From NCBI RefSeq assembly GCF_014192105.1, contig NZ_JACHXK010000007.1, forward strand, positions 186,001 to 250,000: a stretch of DNA of 64,000 nucleotides. Direction: 5' to 3'. This document shows, in pieces, positions 15,879-24,022 of this stretch. The position numbers were made by a program, and so were the translations under genes. A model generated the notes under the pieces. It had not been told where the DNA came from and searched no databases. It saw only the letters and a program-made list of their open reading frames with translations. This stretch comes from Paenibacillus phyllosphaerae. Its GTDB lineage: Bacteria > Bacillota > Bacilli > Paenibacillales > Paenibacillaceae. How positions within the stretch are numbered: position 1 is the stretch's first letter; each line of letters starts with the position of its first letter.

Positions 15879-17309
15879 ATGCGTAAACTCCCTACTCTCA
15901 AGGGCTATAAAGGTTTTATCGCAGGGGTGGCGCTGACGGCGGTCGTTACCGTTCCGTTCACGTCCCTGGCGGCTACGGCGACCAAATCCGTAGCGGCGAC
16001 ATTCGCGAATATTAAAGTAACGTTGGACGGAACAGCCGTTTCGCTCAAGGACGGCAGCGGCAATGCGGTCGAGCCGCTCACGTACAACGGATCGGTGTAT
16101 GTCCCGCTTCGCGCGGTCTCCGACGTGCTCGGATACGGCGTCTCCTTCGACAATACGACGAAAACGGTTAAGCTTACGGGCAGCACATCGACCACCGCGG
16201 CAGGCGGCGCGGAAGGCACGCCTCCGGGAGCTCCTCCGACAGGCGGCGCCGAGGGCACGCCTCCAGGCGCACCGCCGACTGGTTCGACCGATACGTCCAC
16301 CCGGGTAACGGATGTCGCGGCTTCGATTGCCAATGACACGACGGCGAGCACGGCGCAGTCGACCACGGATGCCCAGACGGCGAAGATCGTGGAGCTTGCC
16401 AATGCGTTCATGGCGACGTTGACCGATGAGCAGAAAGAGTCGCTGCAGTATGACTTGACCGCCGAGAATGCTGCGGTTTGGTCCAACCTGCCGGCAGGGA
16501 ACGTGAGCCGCAACGGCCTTATGTTCGCCAGCCTCAGCGAAGAAAGCTTAACGGCACTTAAAGCGCTGGCCGCGCAGGCGCTGGGGGATAGCGGCTACGA
16601 TACGTTCAAGCAGATTATTCTCGCCGACGAATATCTGGCTACGGATAACAATACCCAGATGTGGGACGCAGACCTGTATTACGTCGCCTTCCTCGGAACG
16701 CCATCGACGACCTCGGCTTGGACGCTGCAGATCAGCGGCCACCATTATGCGTCCAACATTACGTATAACGGCCAACAGACAAGCGCGACGCCGGTCTTCG
16801 TCGGCGTGGAGCCGCAGACGTTCACGTATAACAACGTAGCCTACGAGCCGCTCGCGACTCGCCACGATGCCATGTATGCGATGATCCAATCGCTGAGCAC
16901 GACTGAACTTGCGACAGCGAAGCTTGCCAAATCGTTCGATGACGTTCTCGTCGGTCCAGGGCAAGACGGCAACTTCCCGGCAAGCGAAGGGATCGCGGTA
17001 TCCTCGCTTAGCGATGACCAACAGGAGCTGGTCAAAGCAGCCATTACAGCTTGGGTGCAAGATACCAGCCCGGATATCTCGTCCGAGCTGCTGGAAGCGT
17101 ACCTGTCGGATGAAGCACTGGCAGCAACGAAGATTGCCTGGTCGGGATCGACCGATTCCAGCGTGCATGGATCTTACATTCGCATCGACGGCCCTCGCGT
17201 ATGGATCGAATTCGTATGCCAGACCGGCGTAGCGTACAAGGATCAAATTCACTTCCATACCGTATGGCGCGACAAGCTGGCCGATTACGGCGGCAGCTTC
17301 AACGGATAA
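15879..17309 (+). CDS. Secreted DUF3500 protein with copper-amine-oxidase-N-like stalk domain
   Basis: A 476-residue exported protein. A long signal peptide reaches about residue 32 (FTSLAA). Residues about 40-105 resemble the copper-amine-oxidase N-terminal stalk domain common in Paenibacillus surface proteins (VTLDGTAVSLKDG, VYVPLRAVSDVLGY, NTTKTVKLTG). A Gly/Pro linker then holds two copies of a 13-residue repeat, GGAEGTPPGAPPT. From about 165 to the end is a DUF3500 domain, with YYVAFLGTPS, WTLQISGHHYASNITY, LATRHDAMY and a C-terminal histidine-rich QIHFHTVWRDKLADYGG. DUF3500 has no established biochemical role. The HH and HFH clusters suggest metal binding. It is 10 bases upstream of a HupE/UreJ-type gene and directly after the metallophore operon. 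Start ATG 15879 follows TTGGAGGTC. Confidence 0.85.
   Translation: MRKLPTLKGYKGFIAGVALTAVVTVPFTSLAATATKSVAATFANIKVTLDGTAVSLKDGSGNAVEPLTYNGSVYVPLRAVSDVLGYGVSFDNTTKTVKLTGSTSTTAAGGAEGTPPGAPPTGGAEGTPPGAPPTGSTDTSTRVTDVAASIANDTTASTAQSTTDAQTAKIVELANAFMATLTDEQKESLQYDLTAENAAVWSNLPAGNVSRNGLMFASLSEESLTALKALAAQALGDSGYDTFKQIILADEYLATDNNTQMWDADLYYVAFLGTPSTTSAWTLQISGHHYASNITYNGQQTSATPVFVGVEPQTFTYNNVAYEPLATRHDAMYAMIQSLSTTELATAKLAKSFDDVLVGPGQDGNFPASEGIAVSSLSDDQQELVKAAITAWVQDTSPDISSELLEAYLSDEALAATKIAWSGSTDSSVHGSYIRIDGPRVWIEFVCQTGVAYKDQIHFHTVWRDKLADYGGSFNG
16203..16280 (+). repeat. Two in-frame copies of a 39 bp coding repeat
   Basis: 16203-16241 and 16242-16280 both encode GGAEGTPPGAPPT. The DNA copies differ at several wobble positions, so the duplication is not recent. 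It extends the flexible linker between the stalk domain and DUF3500. Confidence 0.85.
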
Positions 17310-17319
17310 GGAGCAGGCC

Positions 17320-18609
17320 ATGATGCGGAAGAATGTAATCGCTCTGATCGGTACGCTGCTGCTTGCAGTATCCTTCCTGACCGCGTCCGTCTCGGCGCAT
17401 GCCATGCCCAGCTCGTCGGTCAACTTGGATTTCTATAAGGACCGGGTTGCGGCGGAGCTCATTCTTCCGCTCGACCGCCTGGAGATCGCCTTTGGCAGCA
17501 GCCTGACGGAAACGCCGGCCGAAGTCTTATCGATGTATCAAACCGAGCTAGAAGCTTATGTCGTGGAACATGTGCACCCAGTCACGTCCGAAGGGCAGGA
17601 ATGGACGGTAGCGGTCAGCGATATGTCGCTCCAGTTAAGTGAAGAGCCGTATGATCTTATCGTGAATCTGTCGATGACGCCGCCAGCCGGAGCCACGGTG
17701 CAGCAGTTCACCTTGAATTACGATGTTATCGTGCATCAACTCGTTACGCATTCGGCGCTCGTCTCCATTCGAAGCGACTGGAATCACGGCGTGTTTGCGA
17801 GCGAAGCCCAGCTAATCGGTACGATCCGCGGCACGGAAACCTCGCTTGCCGTGGATCAAAGCGGCGGCAGCTGGTGGACCGGATTCCAGGATGTCATGAG
17901 CTTGGGCATGGCGCATATCGCGGAAGGAACGGATCACCTGTTGTTCCTGCTGGTGCTGCTATTGCCTGCTCCGATGCTAGCGAAGGGGAGACGCTGGGCC
18001 GAGTTCGGCGGCATCAGCCATAGTCTCCTCCAGCTGCTCAAGATCGTGACGGCCTTCACGATCGGCCACTCGGTTACGTTGATCGCAGGCGCTCTTGGTT
18101 GGGTGCATGTGAGCAGCCAGATCGTCGAATCGCTCATCGCCTTCTCGATTCTCGTGTCGGCCGTCCATGCGTTCCGTCCGCTATTCCCGGGCCGCGAAAG
18201 CCTGGTGGCGCTCGTCTTCGGACTCGTGCACGGGATGGCGTTCGCCACCTTAATCGAGGAGATCGGCATCGACCCCTGGCGGATGGCGGCGAGCATTCTT
18301 GGCTTCAACATCGGCATCGAGATCATGCAGCTGATCGTAATAGCCGTTACGATTCCATGGCTCATGATGTTGAGCGTGACGCGCGTTTTCCCGGCCGTCC
18401 GGATCTTGGGCGCGTTGCTGGCCGCGACGGCTTCCCTCGCATGGCTTAGCGAGCGGGTCACCGGGCAAGAGAATCCGCTGTCGAAGCTCGTTAATTCGGC
18501 TGCCGGCTATGCGCATTGGTTAGTTGTGCTCATCGCCGTTACGGCGGTGATCGCGACCATCATGAAGTACCGGAGCGCGTTAGTCCGGAAGCAGGCGCAA
18601 GAGGTTTAG
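17320..18609 (+). CDS. HupE/UreJ_2-family membrane protein
   Basis: A 429-residue membrane protein. The signal peptide ends in VSA just before HAMPSSSVNL, so the mature protein is predicted to begin with His27. An extracytoplasmic domain (to about residue 185) precedes seven or so membrane helices. Conserved polar residues of the family fall inside helices: His199 and Asp205-His206 in GMAHIAEGTDHLLFLL, His250 in TIGHSVTL and His304 in GLVHGMAFA. HupE/UreJ relatives are associated with nickel or other metal uptake; the HupE_UreJ_2 branch is uncharacterised. The mature N-terminal histidine recalls copper-binding CopC/YcnJ-type proteins, which is inference. ATG 17320 overlaps the region after the DUF3500 stop with GGAGCAGG as ribosome site. 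A strong terminator follows. Confidence 0.85.
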   Translation: MMRKNVIALIGTLLLAVSFLTASVSAHAMPSSSVNLDFYKDRVAAELILPLDRLEIAFGSSLTETPAEVLSMYQTELEAYVVEHVHPVTSEGQEWTVAVSDMSLQLSEEPYDLIVNLSMTPPAGATVQQFTLNYDVIVHQLVTHSALVSIRSDWNHGVFASEAQLIGTIRGTETSLAVDQSGGSWWTGFQDVMSLGMAHIAEGTDHLLFLLVLLLPAPMLAKGRRWAEFGGISHSLLQLLKIVTAFTIGHSVTLIAGALGWVHVSSQIVESLIAFSILVSAVHAFRPLFPGRESLVALVFGLVHGMAFATLIEEIGIDPWRMAASILGFNIGIEIMQLIVIAVTIPWLMMLSVTRVFPAVRILGALLAATASLAWLSERVTGQENPLSKLVNSAAGYAHWLVVLIAVTAVIATIMKYRSALVRKQAQEV

Positions 18610-18633
18610 TTGTTCGCACGGATATGGAAAAAG

Positions 18634-18686
18634 AAACGTCAGCATACATCCCGGCTTGAACCGGGGGCGTATGCTGACGTTTTTTC
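18634..18686. terminator. Strong terminator between convergent genes
   Basis: AAACGTCAGCATAC (18634-18647) pairs perfectly with GTATGCTGACGTTT (18669-18682), followed by more T residues; A residues on the 5' side make it usable in both directions. It separates the HupE gene from the leftward GH8 gene. Confidence 0.88.
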
Positions 18687-18701
18687 GTTGAAGGAAGCCT
18701 C

Positions 18702-19847
18702 TTAACGATAGATCCGATAATTCCCGCTTAATGCCAACAAGCTGAAGAAATACAGGCAGTTGTCGTAATAACGGCGAACACCGGTGCGCAGCGGCGTCTG
18801 CCAGAATAGCTCGACGACGCGTCTTGCATCGGGACCGTCCGCGGCTAGCGAAGCCATCGCATTGGTGGCGAGCAGGCCGATTGGATGAAGCGCAGGCTCA
18901 TCGAAAGGCTGACCGTCGATAGTATAACGGCGATAATCCGCTACGTCGATGTCCCGGAAGAAGCGCTGAATTCGATTCGATTGCTCCACCTGCCAAGGAT
19001 CTTCGCGGAACCAAGCCCAATCGAGCCCGATGTTGGCCGCAACCCGGTACGCATCGCTGTAGAAATGCCGGTAATCCCCGTGGCGCTGCACCGGGGCCGG
19101 CGTCCCGTCGTAGTTCGCATACTCCGGCGAGAGCCCGGTCTCCGGATGGCAGGCGGTATGCAGATAAGCGCGACTCGCTTGCGCCGCTTCCCGCCAGAAG
19201 GCGCGATCGGCTTCGTCGGCCCACAGCGCGAACAGATCATAGAAATGAGGCAGATGGTAGGAAGGGTCGCTGAACGGCGATTCCGGAACGAACTTGATCA
19301 ACTTCGTCGCGGGATCCCACATCGGGTCGCCTTCGCCGTTCTCGCCCTGATGGACGCACGCCCGGAGGATCTTTCGCGCCTGATCCGCATAGTTGTAAGG
19401 TTCAGCCCGCTCGCCCCAACGATGCGAAGCAAAGAACAGCGCCATCGCGAAAAATTCTTCGCCGTCCGGAGCAGGTCCTTGCGAGAGGCGCGTGCCGTCC
19501 GGCCGGCAATGCCAGGCAAAGTAATCTTTGTATCGGCCTTCCGTATGCTGCATGAAGGTCTTGGCGAACGTCCACAGCCGGTCGAATTCTTCTTGCCGAT
19601 CCATCTGAACCGCCATCATCATCCCATAGGACATCCCTTCGGAACGCACATCCAGATTACCCGTATCGAGCATGTACGCCATGTCCTCTCCCACCTGATA
19701 ATAGATGCGGACATCCTCATCCCCGTAGAACAGCTCTTGCCACGCTTGTTCGAGCTTGCTGTCGATATCCGCTTCCGCATAACCGTACTCAAGGAACAGA
19801 TTGCGGTAAAGTCCTGTATGGAATGCGCCTTTCAGTTCTACAGCCAT
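18702..19847 (-). CDS. Reducing-end xylose-releasing exo-oligoxylanase (GH8)
   Basis: A 381-residue glycoside hydrolase without signal peptide, so it acts in the cytoplasm on imported xylo-oligosaccharides, releasing xylose from the reducing end. It closely resembles the Bacillus halodurans enzyme Rex: GAFHTGLYRNLFLEYGY at the start, TGNLDVRSEGMSYGMMMAV with the general acid Glu70, DYFAWHCRPDGT, GPAPDGEEFFAMALFFASHR, SDPSYHLPHFYDLFALWA, and RHFYSDAYRVAANIG with the probable base Asp265. RRYYDNCLYFFSLLALSGNYRI closes the barrel. GGAGGATG precedes ATG 19847. It stands alone, with no xylan transporter or xylanase beside it. The (alpha/alpha)6 fold is inferred from family. Confidence 0.93.
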   Translation of the reverse strand: MAVELKGAFHTGLYRNLFLEYGYAEADIDSKLEQAWQELFYGDEDVRIYYQVGEDMAYMLDTGNLDVRSEGMSYGMMMAVQMDRQEEFDRLWTFAKTFMQHTEGRYKDYFAWHCRPDGTRLSQGPAPDGEEFFAMALFFASHRWGERAEPYNYADQARKILRACVHQGENGEGDPMWDPATKLIKFVPESPFSDPSYHLPHFYDLFALWADEADRAFWREAAQASRAYLHTACHPETGLSPEYANYDGTPAPVQRHGDYRHFYSDAYRVAANIGLDWAWFREDPWQVEQSNRIQRFFRDIDVADYRRYTIDGQPFDEPALHPIGLLATNAMASLAADGPDARRVVELFWQTPLRTGVRRYYDNCLYFFSLLALSGNYRIYR

Positions 19848-19979
19848 CGTTCATCCTCCATGGAAAAGGTATTTTCCTCGAGTATAGGGAACGAACGCTT
19901 CCGGGGCATTGTAGAAATTAAAGCATTTGCTTTAAAAAGTTTAGCGTTCTTCCGGCTGCAGGGCCGTTATGCGGGCACG

Positions 19980-20016
19980 AAAGCAAAAAAGCCGCGCAAG
20001 CGCGCAGCTTTTTGCC
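19980..20016 (-). terminator. Terminator of the DUF2935 gene
   Basis: On the minus strand a GC-rich stem built from GCGCGC and GCGC arms is followed by a run of six T. It lies about 25-60 bases after the DUF2935 stop. Confidence 0.6.
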
Positions 20017-20040
20017 CGAAAGTTATTGCTTCACTACGTA

Positions 20041-20838
20041 CTACGCTTCGATCCTGGGCTTCGCCGGATTGCAGCTTGGCGGAGGAACTTGCCCGGATTG
20101 GGCAAGTTTCATGAGATAATAGCATTCTTCCCGAAACATGTGGTCGGGCATGAGCGGGTTGATGCGGCTTAGAAGCTCCGCGCTAAGGTCCAGATGCTCG
20201 ATCTCCTGAAGAAAACCTTGAAAGACGTTCATCTCCATATCGATATCTTTATGAAACTTGGAAATCGACGGATAGCTTTGCCTCATGGTTCGCAAGTAGC
20301 CGGTCAATTCGACTGCCTTCAGATAAAACTGCTCGAAGTGCTTCTCGAATTCCTTGCTTTTCTTCATCAGCCTTTTCTCGACGCCGTCGAGATCGCTGGC
20401 TATGGCCGCAGCGTGGCCTGCCGCATCCGGCAGCCAGATCAGATCGTGATGCAGGGGATGGTAGATGGGGACGTCTTTCCCCGCGATCAGCGCTTGCAAG
20501 ATCTTGAGATATTCCTCCAACTCGTTCACCATGTGATTGAGAAAAGTCGGGGTCAGCGCGATTTGAACTTGATTGAGCAGCCTGCGGTCGAGCAAATTCA
20601 ATTTGAAGCTTCGAAGGGCTTGCACCGCTTCATCGGCTTGCTTATTGAGTGCCGATAGAGAAAGTCCCTTTCCATTTAACCGCGCTTGCTCTAGGAGATC
20701 GTCGAATGCCTTCTTAAAGGCCTCGGCTCGTTCAATATCCTGCTTTTCTCTGGACGATAGGGCGTTAAGTATGAATCGTGCATGATCCCCCAGAATCTGG
20801 AGCCAGAATTGATGCTCGAACCATGCTTCCTCGGACAT
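20041..20838 (-). CDS. DUF2935 helical-bundle protein
   Basis: A 265-residue soluble, mostly helical protein. I start it at the ATG at 20838, preceded by GGGAGGTAAGCAAC; the longer frame to 20889 has no ribosome site. The N-terminal SEEAWFEHQFWLQILGDHARFI and the later segments FLNHMVNELEEYL, HHDLIWLPDAAGHAAAI and LMPDHMFREECYYLMKLA match DUF2935, a Bacillales family built from two related four-helix units. Repeated Glu and His residues in matched positions (EHxxW, HMxxE, EHLD, HMFREE) suggest a metal site like those of ferritin-like bundles, but no function is established. It ends in a Pro/Cys-containing tail and is transcribed alone. Confidence 0.8.
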   Translation of the reverse strand: MSEEAWFEHQFWLQILGDHARFILNALSSREKQDIERAEAFKKAFDDLLEQARLNGKGLSLSALNKQADEAVQALRSFKLNLLDRRLLNQVQIALTPTFLNHMVNELEEYLKILQALIAGKDVPIYHPLHHDLIWLPDAAGHAAAIASDLDGVEKRLMKKSKEFEKHFEQFYLKAVELTGYLRTMRQSYPSISKFHKDIDMEMNVFQGFLQEIEHLDLSAELLSRINPLMPDHMFREECYYLMKLAQSGQVPPPSCNPAKPRIEA

Positions 20839-21064
20839 GTTGCTTACCTCCCTTAACCTCTCGATGCTGGAATCATCAAGTCTCTTCACGTCTCGATAAC
20901 CTTATGACCGTGAAACGGGAGATATTCGCTGCCACTCATGGGAATAGTTTACGCTAGACCCGTATATTACGAACAATTAAAATAGACATAGTGACGAATA
21001 ACGGCGATGCTTGGCAGATAGCTTACATACGACCAGGCTACATATAGAAAAGAGGAGAACAATC

Positions 21065-23962
21065 TTGCGCGTCCATCAACTTCACTATCAGGATATGAGC
21101 CATTTAAGAGAGTGGATGCAGATTCAATCCATACCCGATGCCAATCGGTTGCTCATTCAGATTTTTTCGTCTTCCCTGCAGAACAGCTCGATCCAACCTA
21201 TCGTGGATCTGCTTGCTGCCGATTTGCCGCAAGCGGCTATCATTGGATGCACGTCTGCCGGAGAGATCGTCGACGGGTGCGTTCATGAACAAGCAACGGT
21301 CATTTCGATCATCGAATTCGATCAAGTCAACCTGGTTGCTGCTTCTATAGAACTTCCTGCGGGCGTAGATGAACATGAAGCGGGTACGCGATTAGCGCAT
21401 CGCCTAGCCCAGCCGGACATGAAAGCGATGATTGTGTTCACCGATCAGCTGGAGCGCCCGGATCAATTCTTGAAGGGGATCGAGGACGTCCATCCGAATG
21501 TCATTCTCGCAGGCGGCATAGCGGCCGCAAGCGTTGGGCGCAGGACGCTGATCACCGGGAATAAGCTGCTCTCGGGGGGCGCCGTGGGCATCTCGTTGTC
21601 CGGCCCTAACCTCATCGCGAACAACGCCTACAGCCTCAATTGGAATCAGGTCGGCAAACGATTCACGGTTACGCATGCGGAAGAGAAGCGCCTTTATACG
21701 ATCGATCATAAAAATATCATTGACCTTTACCGCAACTATCTCGGCGACAATATAGCGGAACAGCTGGTGAAGAAAAGCAAAAACTTCCCGTTGATTCTGC
21801 AAAAAGAGGGAATCGAGATTTGCCGGGATGTTATCGAGGTGCACGAGGACGGATCGGTGACGCTATCGGGTCGCATCGAAGAAGGCGATGCGGTACGATT
21901 CGGATTCGGCGACCCCGAATTAATCGTCGATCGATCCAAACGTCTAGTGGAGGAGTTGATGAGCGTCCCATCGGAAGCTATCTTCATCTATTCATGCGAA
22001 GCGCGCAAGATGTTCATCTTTAATTCGATCGGCTATGAAATCTCGCCGCTGCAGCAGCTTGCTCCGACGGTCGGCTTCTTTACGAACGGAGAGTTCTACC
22101 ATAACCAGCGCTCCAATGTCATTCTGAACCATTCGATGACGCTGCTCGTGCTATCCGAATGTCATGACATGCCCAAGCGTGCCGCCGAACCTGTCGCCGA
22201 TCGTCCCGCGCAATGGGGAGAGCTGGACGTACTGAAGGCGATGTCCCATGTCGCCCAAGTCTCGACCGACGAATTGTTCGAGCTGAACGCGCATCTGGAA
22301 GAGTCTGAACAGCGTTATCGGTCTCTCGTTCAGTATAACCCGGACATCGTGTATTCCATTAATGCCCATGGCGATATCCTGACGCGCAACGGGAAATTCC
22401 TGGACATTCTTGGCTATCAGGAGCACGAGGTGAACTCCGTCTATGAGCTTGTCGCCGAACCGGATTTCGCGTTCATGAAACATGCGATCGAACAGGCATA
22501 CTCGGGCAAGCCTCAGACGTTCGAAATTTCGCTGTCCACGCATAACGGCACGCCGATTCCGCTCATGATAACGAAAATACCCATTGTCGTGAACCAAACG
22601 ATTGTCGGCGTCTATGGCATCGCCAAAGACATCTCTGCGTGGAAAGAAGCAGAGAAGCAAATTACTTATATGGCGTACCACGATATGCTGACCGATCTGC
22701 CCAATCGGACGATGCTGCATAACGAGATGGACAAGTTGCTAGCGGAGCAGCAGACCGAGCCGAGTATGTTTGCCTGCATGTTCCTGGATCTGGATAATTT
22801 CAAGGAAATCAACGATACGTTCGGACATTTCGCCGGCGACCAGCTATTGAGGCAGTTAGCCAACGATTTGGTGCGATTCATGAAGCATAGCGGCATTGCC
22901 GCCCGTTTTGGCGGCGACGAGTTTGCGATTCTCATGAAGATCGATAATCCCCAGGAAGCCGAGGGGCTGGCCGAGCGAATCGTTCGTTATTTTGAACAGC
23001 CGATTAACGTCCAGGGCATCGAGCACTTCATCACGACTAGCATCGGCATCAGCATCTACCCGCAAGATGGCGCGGACTCGGAGACGCTGCTGAAGAACGC
23101 CGATCTGGCGATGTATAAAGCCAAGCAATCCGGCAAGAACCGCTATCAGCTCTACAATAGCGAAATCTGCGAAATTATGCGGGAGAAAAGAGCGCTCGTC
23201 TCCGAGCTGAGAAAAGCGATTCAGGAAGAAGAGCTAAACGTCTATTACCAGCCTTTGTTCGATCTTAAGAGCAGGGAGCTCATAGGCGCCGAAGCGCTCG
23301 TTCGCTGGTTCCCCAAGGGCAAAGACAGCGTGCCGCCTTCCGTGTTTATTCCGATCGCGGAGGAATATGGGTTAATCGACCAATTGGGTTATTGGGTCTT
23401 GCGCACCGCCAGCGAGCAACTCGTCTCTTGGCAGAATACCAAACAAAGCCTGATCATGTCGGTCAATGTGTCTTACCAGCAGTTCGGACGGTCCGACTTC
23501 GTCGAGAGCGTACGCAACGTGCTTCAGATGACGAAGATGCCGCCGCATTCGCTTCATCTCGAGATCACGGAGAGCACGGCGCTTATTAATCTGGCGCATA
23601 CCAAGCATATCTTGCATCAGCTGCAGATGTCTGGCGTGTCCATAGCGATGGACGATTTCGGCACCGGCTACTCTTCGCTCAGTTGCGTGAAGGACTTATC
23701 CATCGATAAGCTGAAGATCGACCGGTCGTTCATTACGAACATCTCGACGGATGAACGGGATGCGGCGATCGTGAAGACGATTATTGCGCTCTCTCGGAAT
23801 TTGCGTATGAAGGTACTGGCTGAAGGCGTAGAATTGCCGGAACAGCTGGAGAAGTTAGCCGAGTTCGAGTGCGATGAGATTCAAGGGTATCTGTTCAGCC
23901 GTCCTTTGCCGGCCGACCAATTCGAGGCGCTGTTCCTCGCAAGCCAATCGTCATCTGCATAA
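21065..23962 (+). CDS. FIST-PAS-GGDEF-EAL protein (cyclic-di-GMP turnover)
   Basis: A 965-residue cytoplasmic signalling protein; no membrane segments are seen. TTG 21065 follows AAGAGGAGAAC, while the longer frame from 21011 lacks a ribosome site. Residues about 25-390 are FIST N and C domains (IGCTSAGEIVDG, VILAGGIAAA, SCEARKMFIF), predicted small-ligand sensors. A PAS domain follows at about 420-540. The diguanylate cyclase signature GGDEF is intact at 616-620, but the usual inhibitory RxxD site upstream is replaced by KHSG. The EAL phosphodiesterase domain is complete: EAL at 743-745, NVSYQQF, LEITES, DDFGTGYSSL, KIDRSFI, AEGVE and EIQGYLFS. The protein could both make and break cyclic-di-GMP. 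It is monocistronic. Confidence 0.92.
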   Translation: MRVHQLHYQDMSHLREWMQIQSIPDANRLLIQIFSSSLQNSSIQPIVDLLAADLPQAAIIGCTSAGEIVDGCVHEQATVISIIEFDQVNLVAASIELPAGVDEHEAGTRLAHRLAQPDMKAMIVFTDQLERPDQFLKGIEDVHPNVILAGGIAAASVGRRTLITGNKLLSGGAVGISLSGPNLIANNAYSLNWNQVGKRFTVTHAEEKRLYTIDHKNIIDLYRNYLGDNIAEQLVKKSKNFPLILQKEGIEICRDVIEVHEDGSVTLSGRIEEGDAVRFGFGDPELIVDRSKRLVEELMSVPSEAIFIYSCEARKMFIFNSIGYEISPLQQLAPTVGFFTNGEFYHNQRSNVILNHSMTLLVLSECHDMPKRAAEPVADRPAQWGELDVLKAMSHVAQVSTDELFELNAHLEESEQRYRSLVQYNPDIVYSINAHGDILTRNGKFLDILGYQEHEVNSVYELVAEPDFAFMKHAIEQAYSGKPQTFEISLSTHNGTPIPLMITKIPIVVNQTIVGVYGIAKDISAWKEAEKQITYMAYHDMLTDLPNRTMLHNEMDKLLAEQQTEPSMFACMFLDLDNFKEINDTFGHFAGDQLLRQLANDLVRFMKHSGIAARFGGDEFAILMKIDNPQEAEGLAERIVRYFEQPINVQGIEHFITTSIGISIYPQDGADSETLLKNADLAMYKAKQSGKNRYQLYNSEICEIMREKRALVSELRKAIQEEELNVYYQPLFDLKSRELIGAEALVRWFPKGKDSVPPSVFIPIAEEYGLIDQLGYWVLRTASEQLVSWQNTKQSLIMSVNVSYQQFGRSDFVESVRNVLQMTKMPPHSLHLEITESTALINLAHTKHILHQLQMSGVSIAMDDFGTGYSSLSCVKDLSIDKLKIDRSFITNISTDERDAAIVKTIIALSRNLRMKVLAEGVELPEQLEKLAEFECDEIQGYLFSRPLPADQFEALFLASQSSSA

Positions 23963-23971
23963 AGCAATAAA

Positions 23972-24008
23972 AAGCCGCCACGAGGCTTGCCTAGTGGCGG
24001 CTTATTTG
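23972..24008. terminator. Terminator between convergent genes
   Basis: AAGCCGCCAC (23972-23981) pairs perfectly with GTGGCGGCTT (23994-24003); T residues follow on the plus strand and A-rich sequence precedes it, so it can serve both the FIST gene and the leftward exonuclease-TerD gene. Confidence 0.8.
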
Positions 24009-24022
24009 AAATACAAGAAATG

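Noticed and set aside
16203..16280. Tandem repeat as a possible mobile or CRISPR-like element
   Set aside because: Only two copies, in frame, without spacers; a coding linker repeat.
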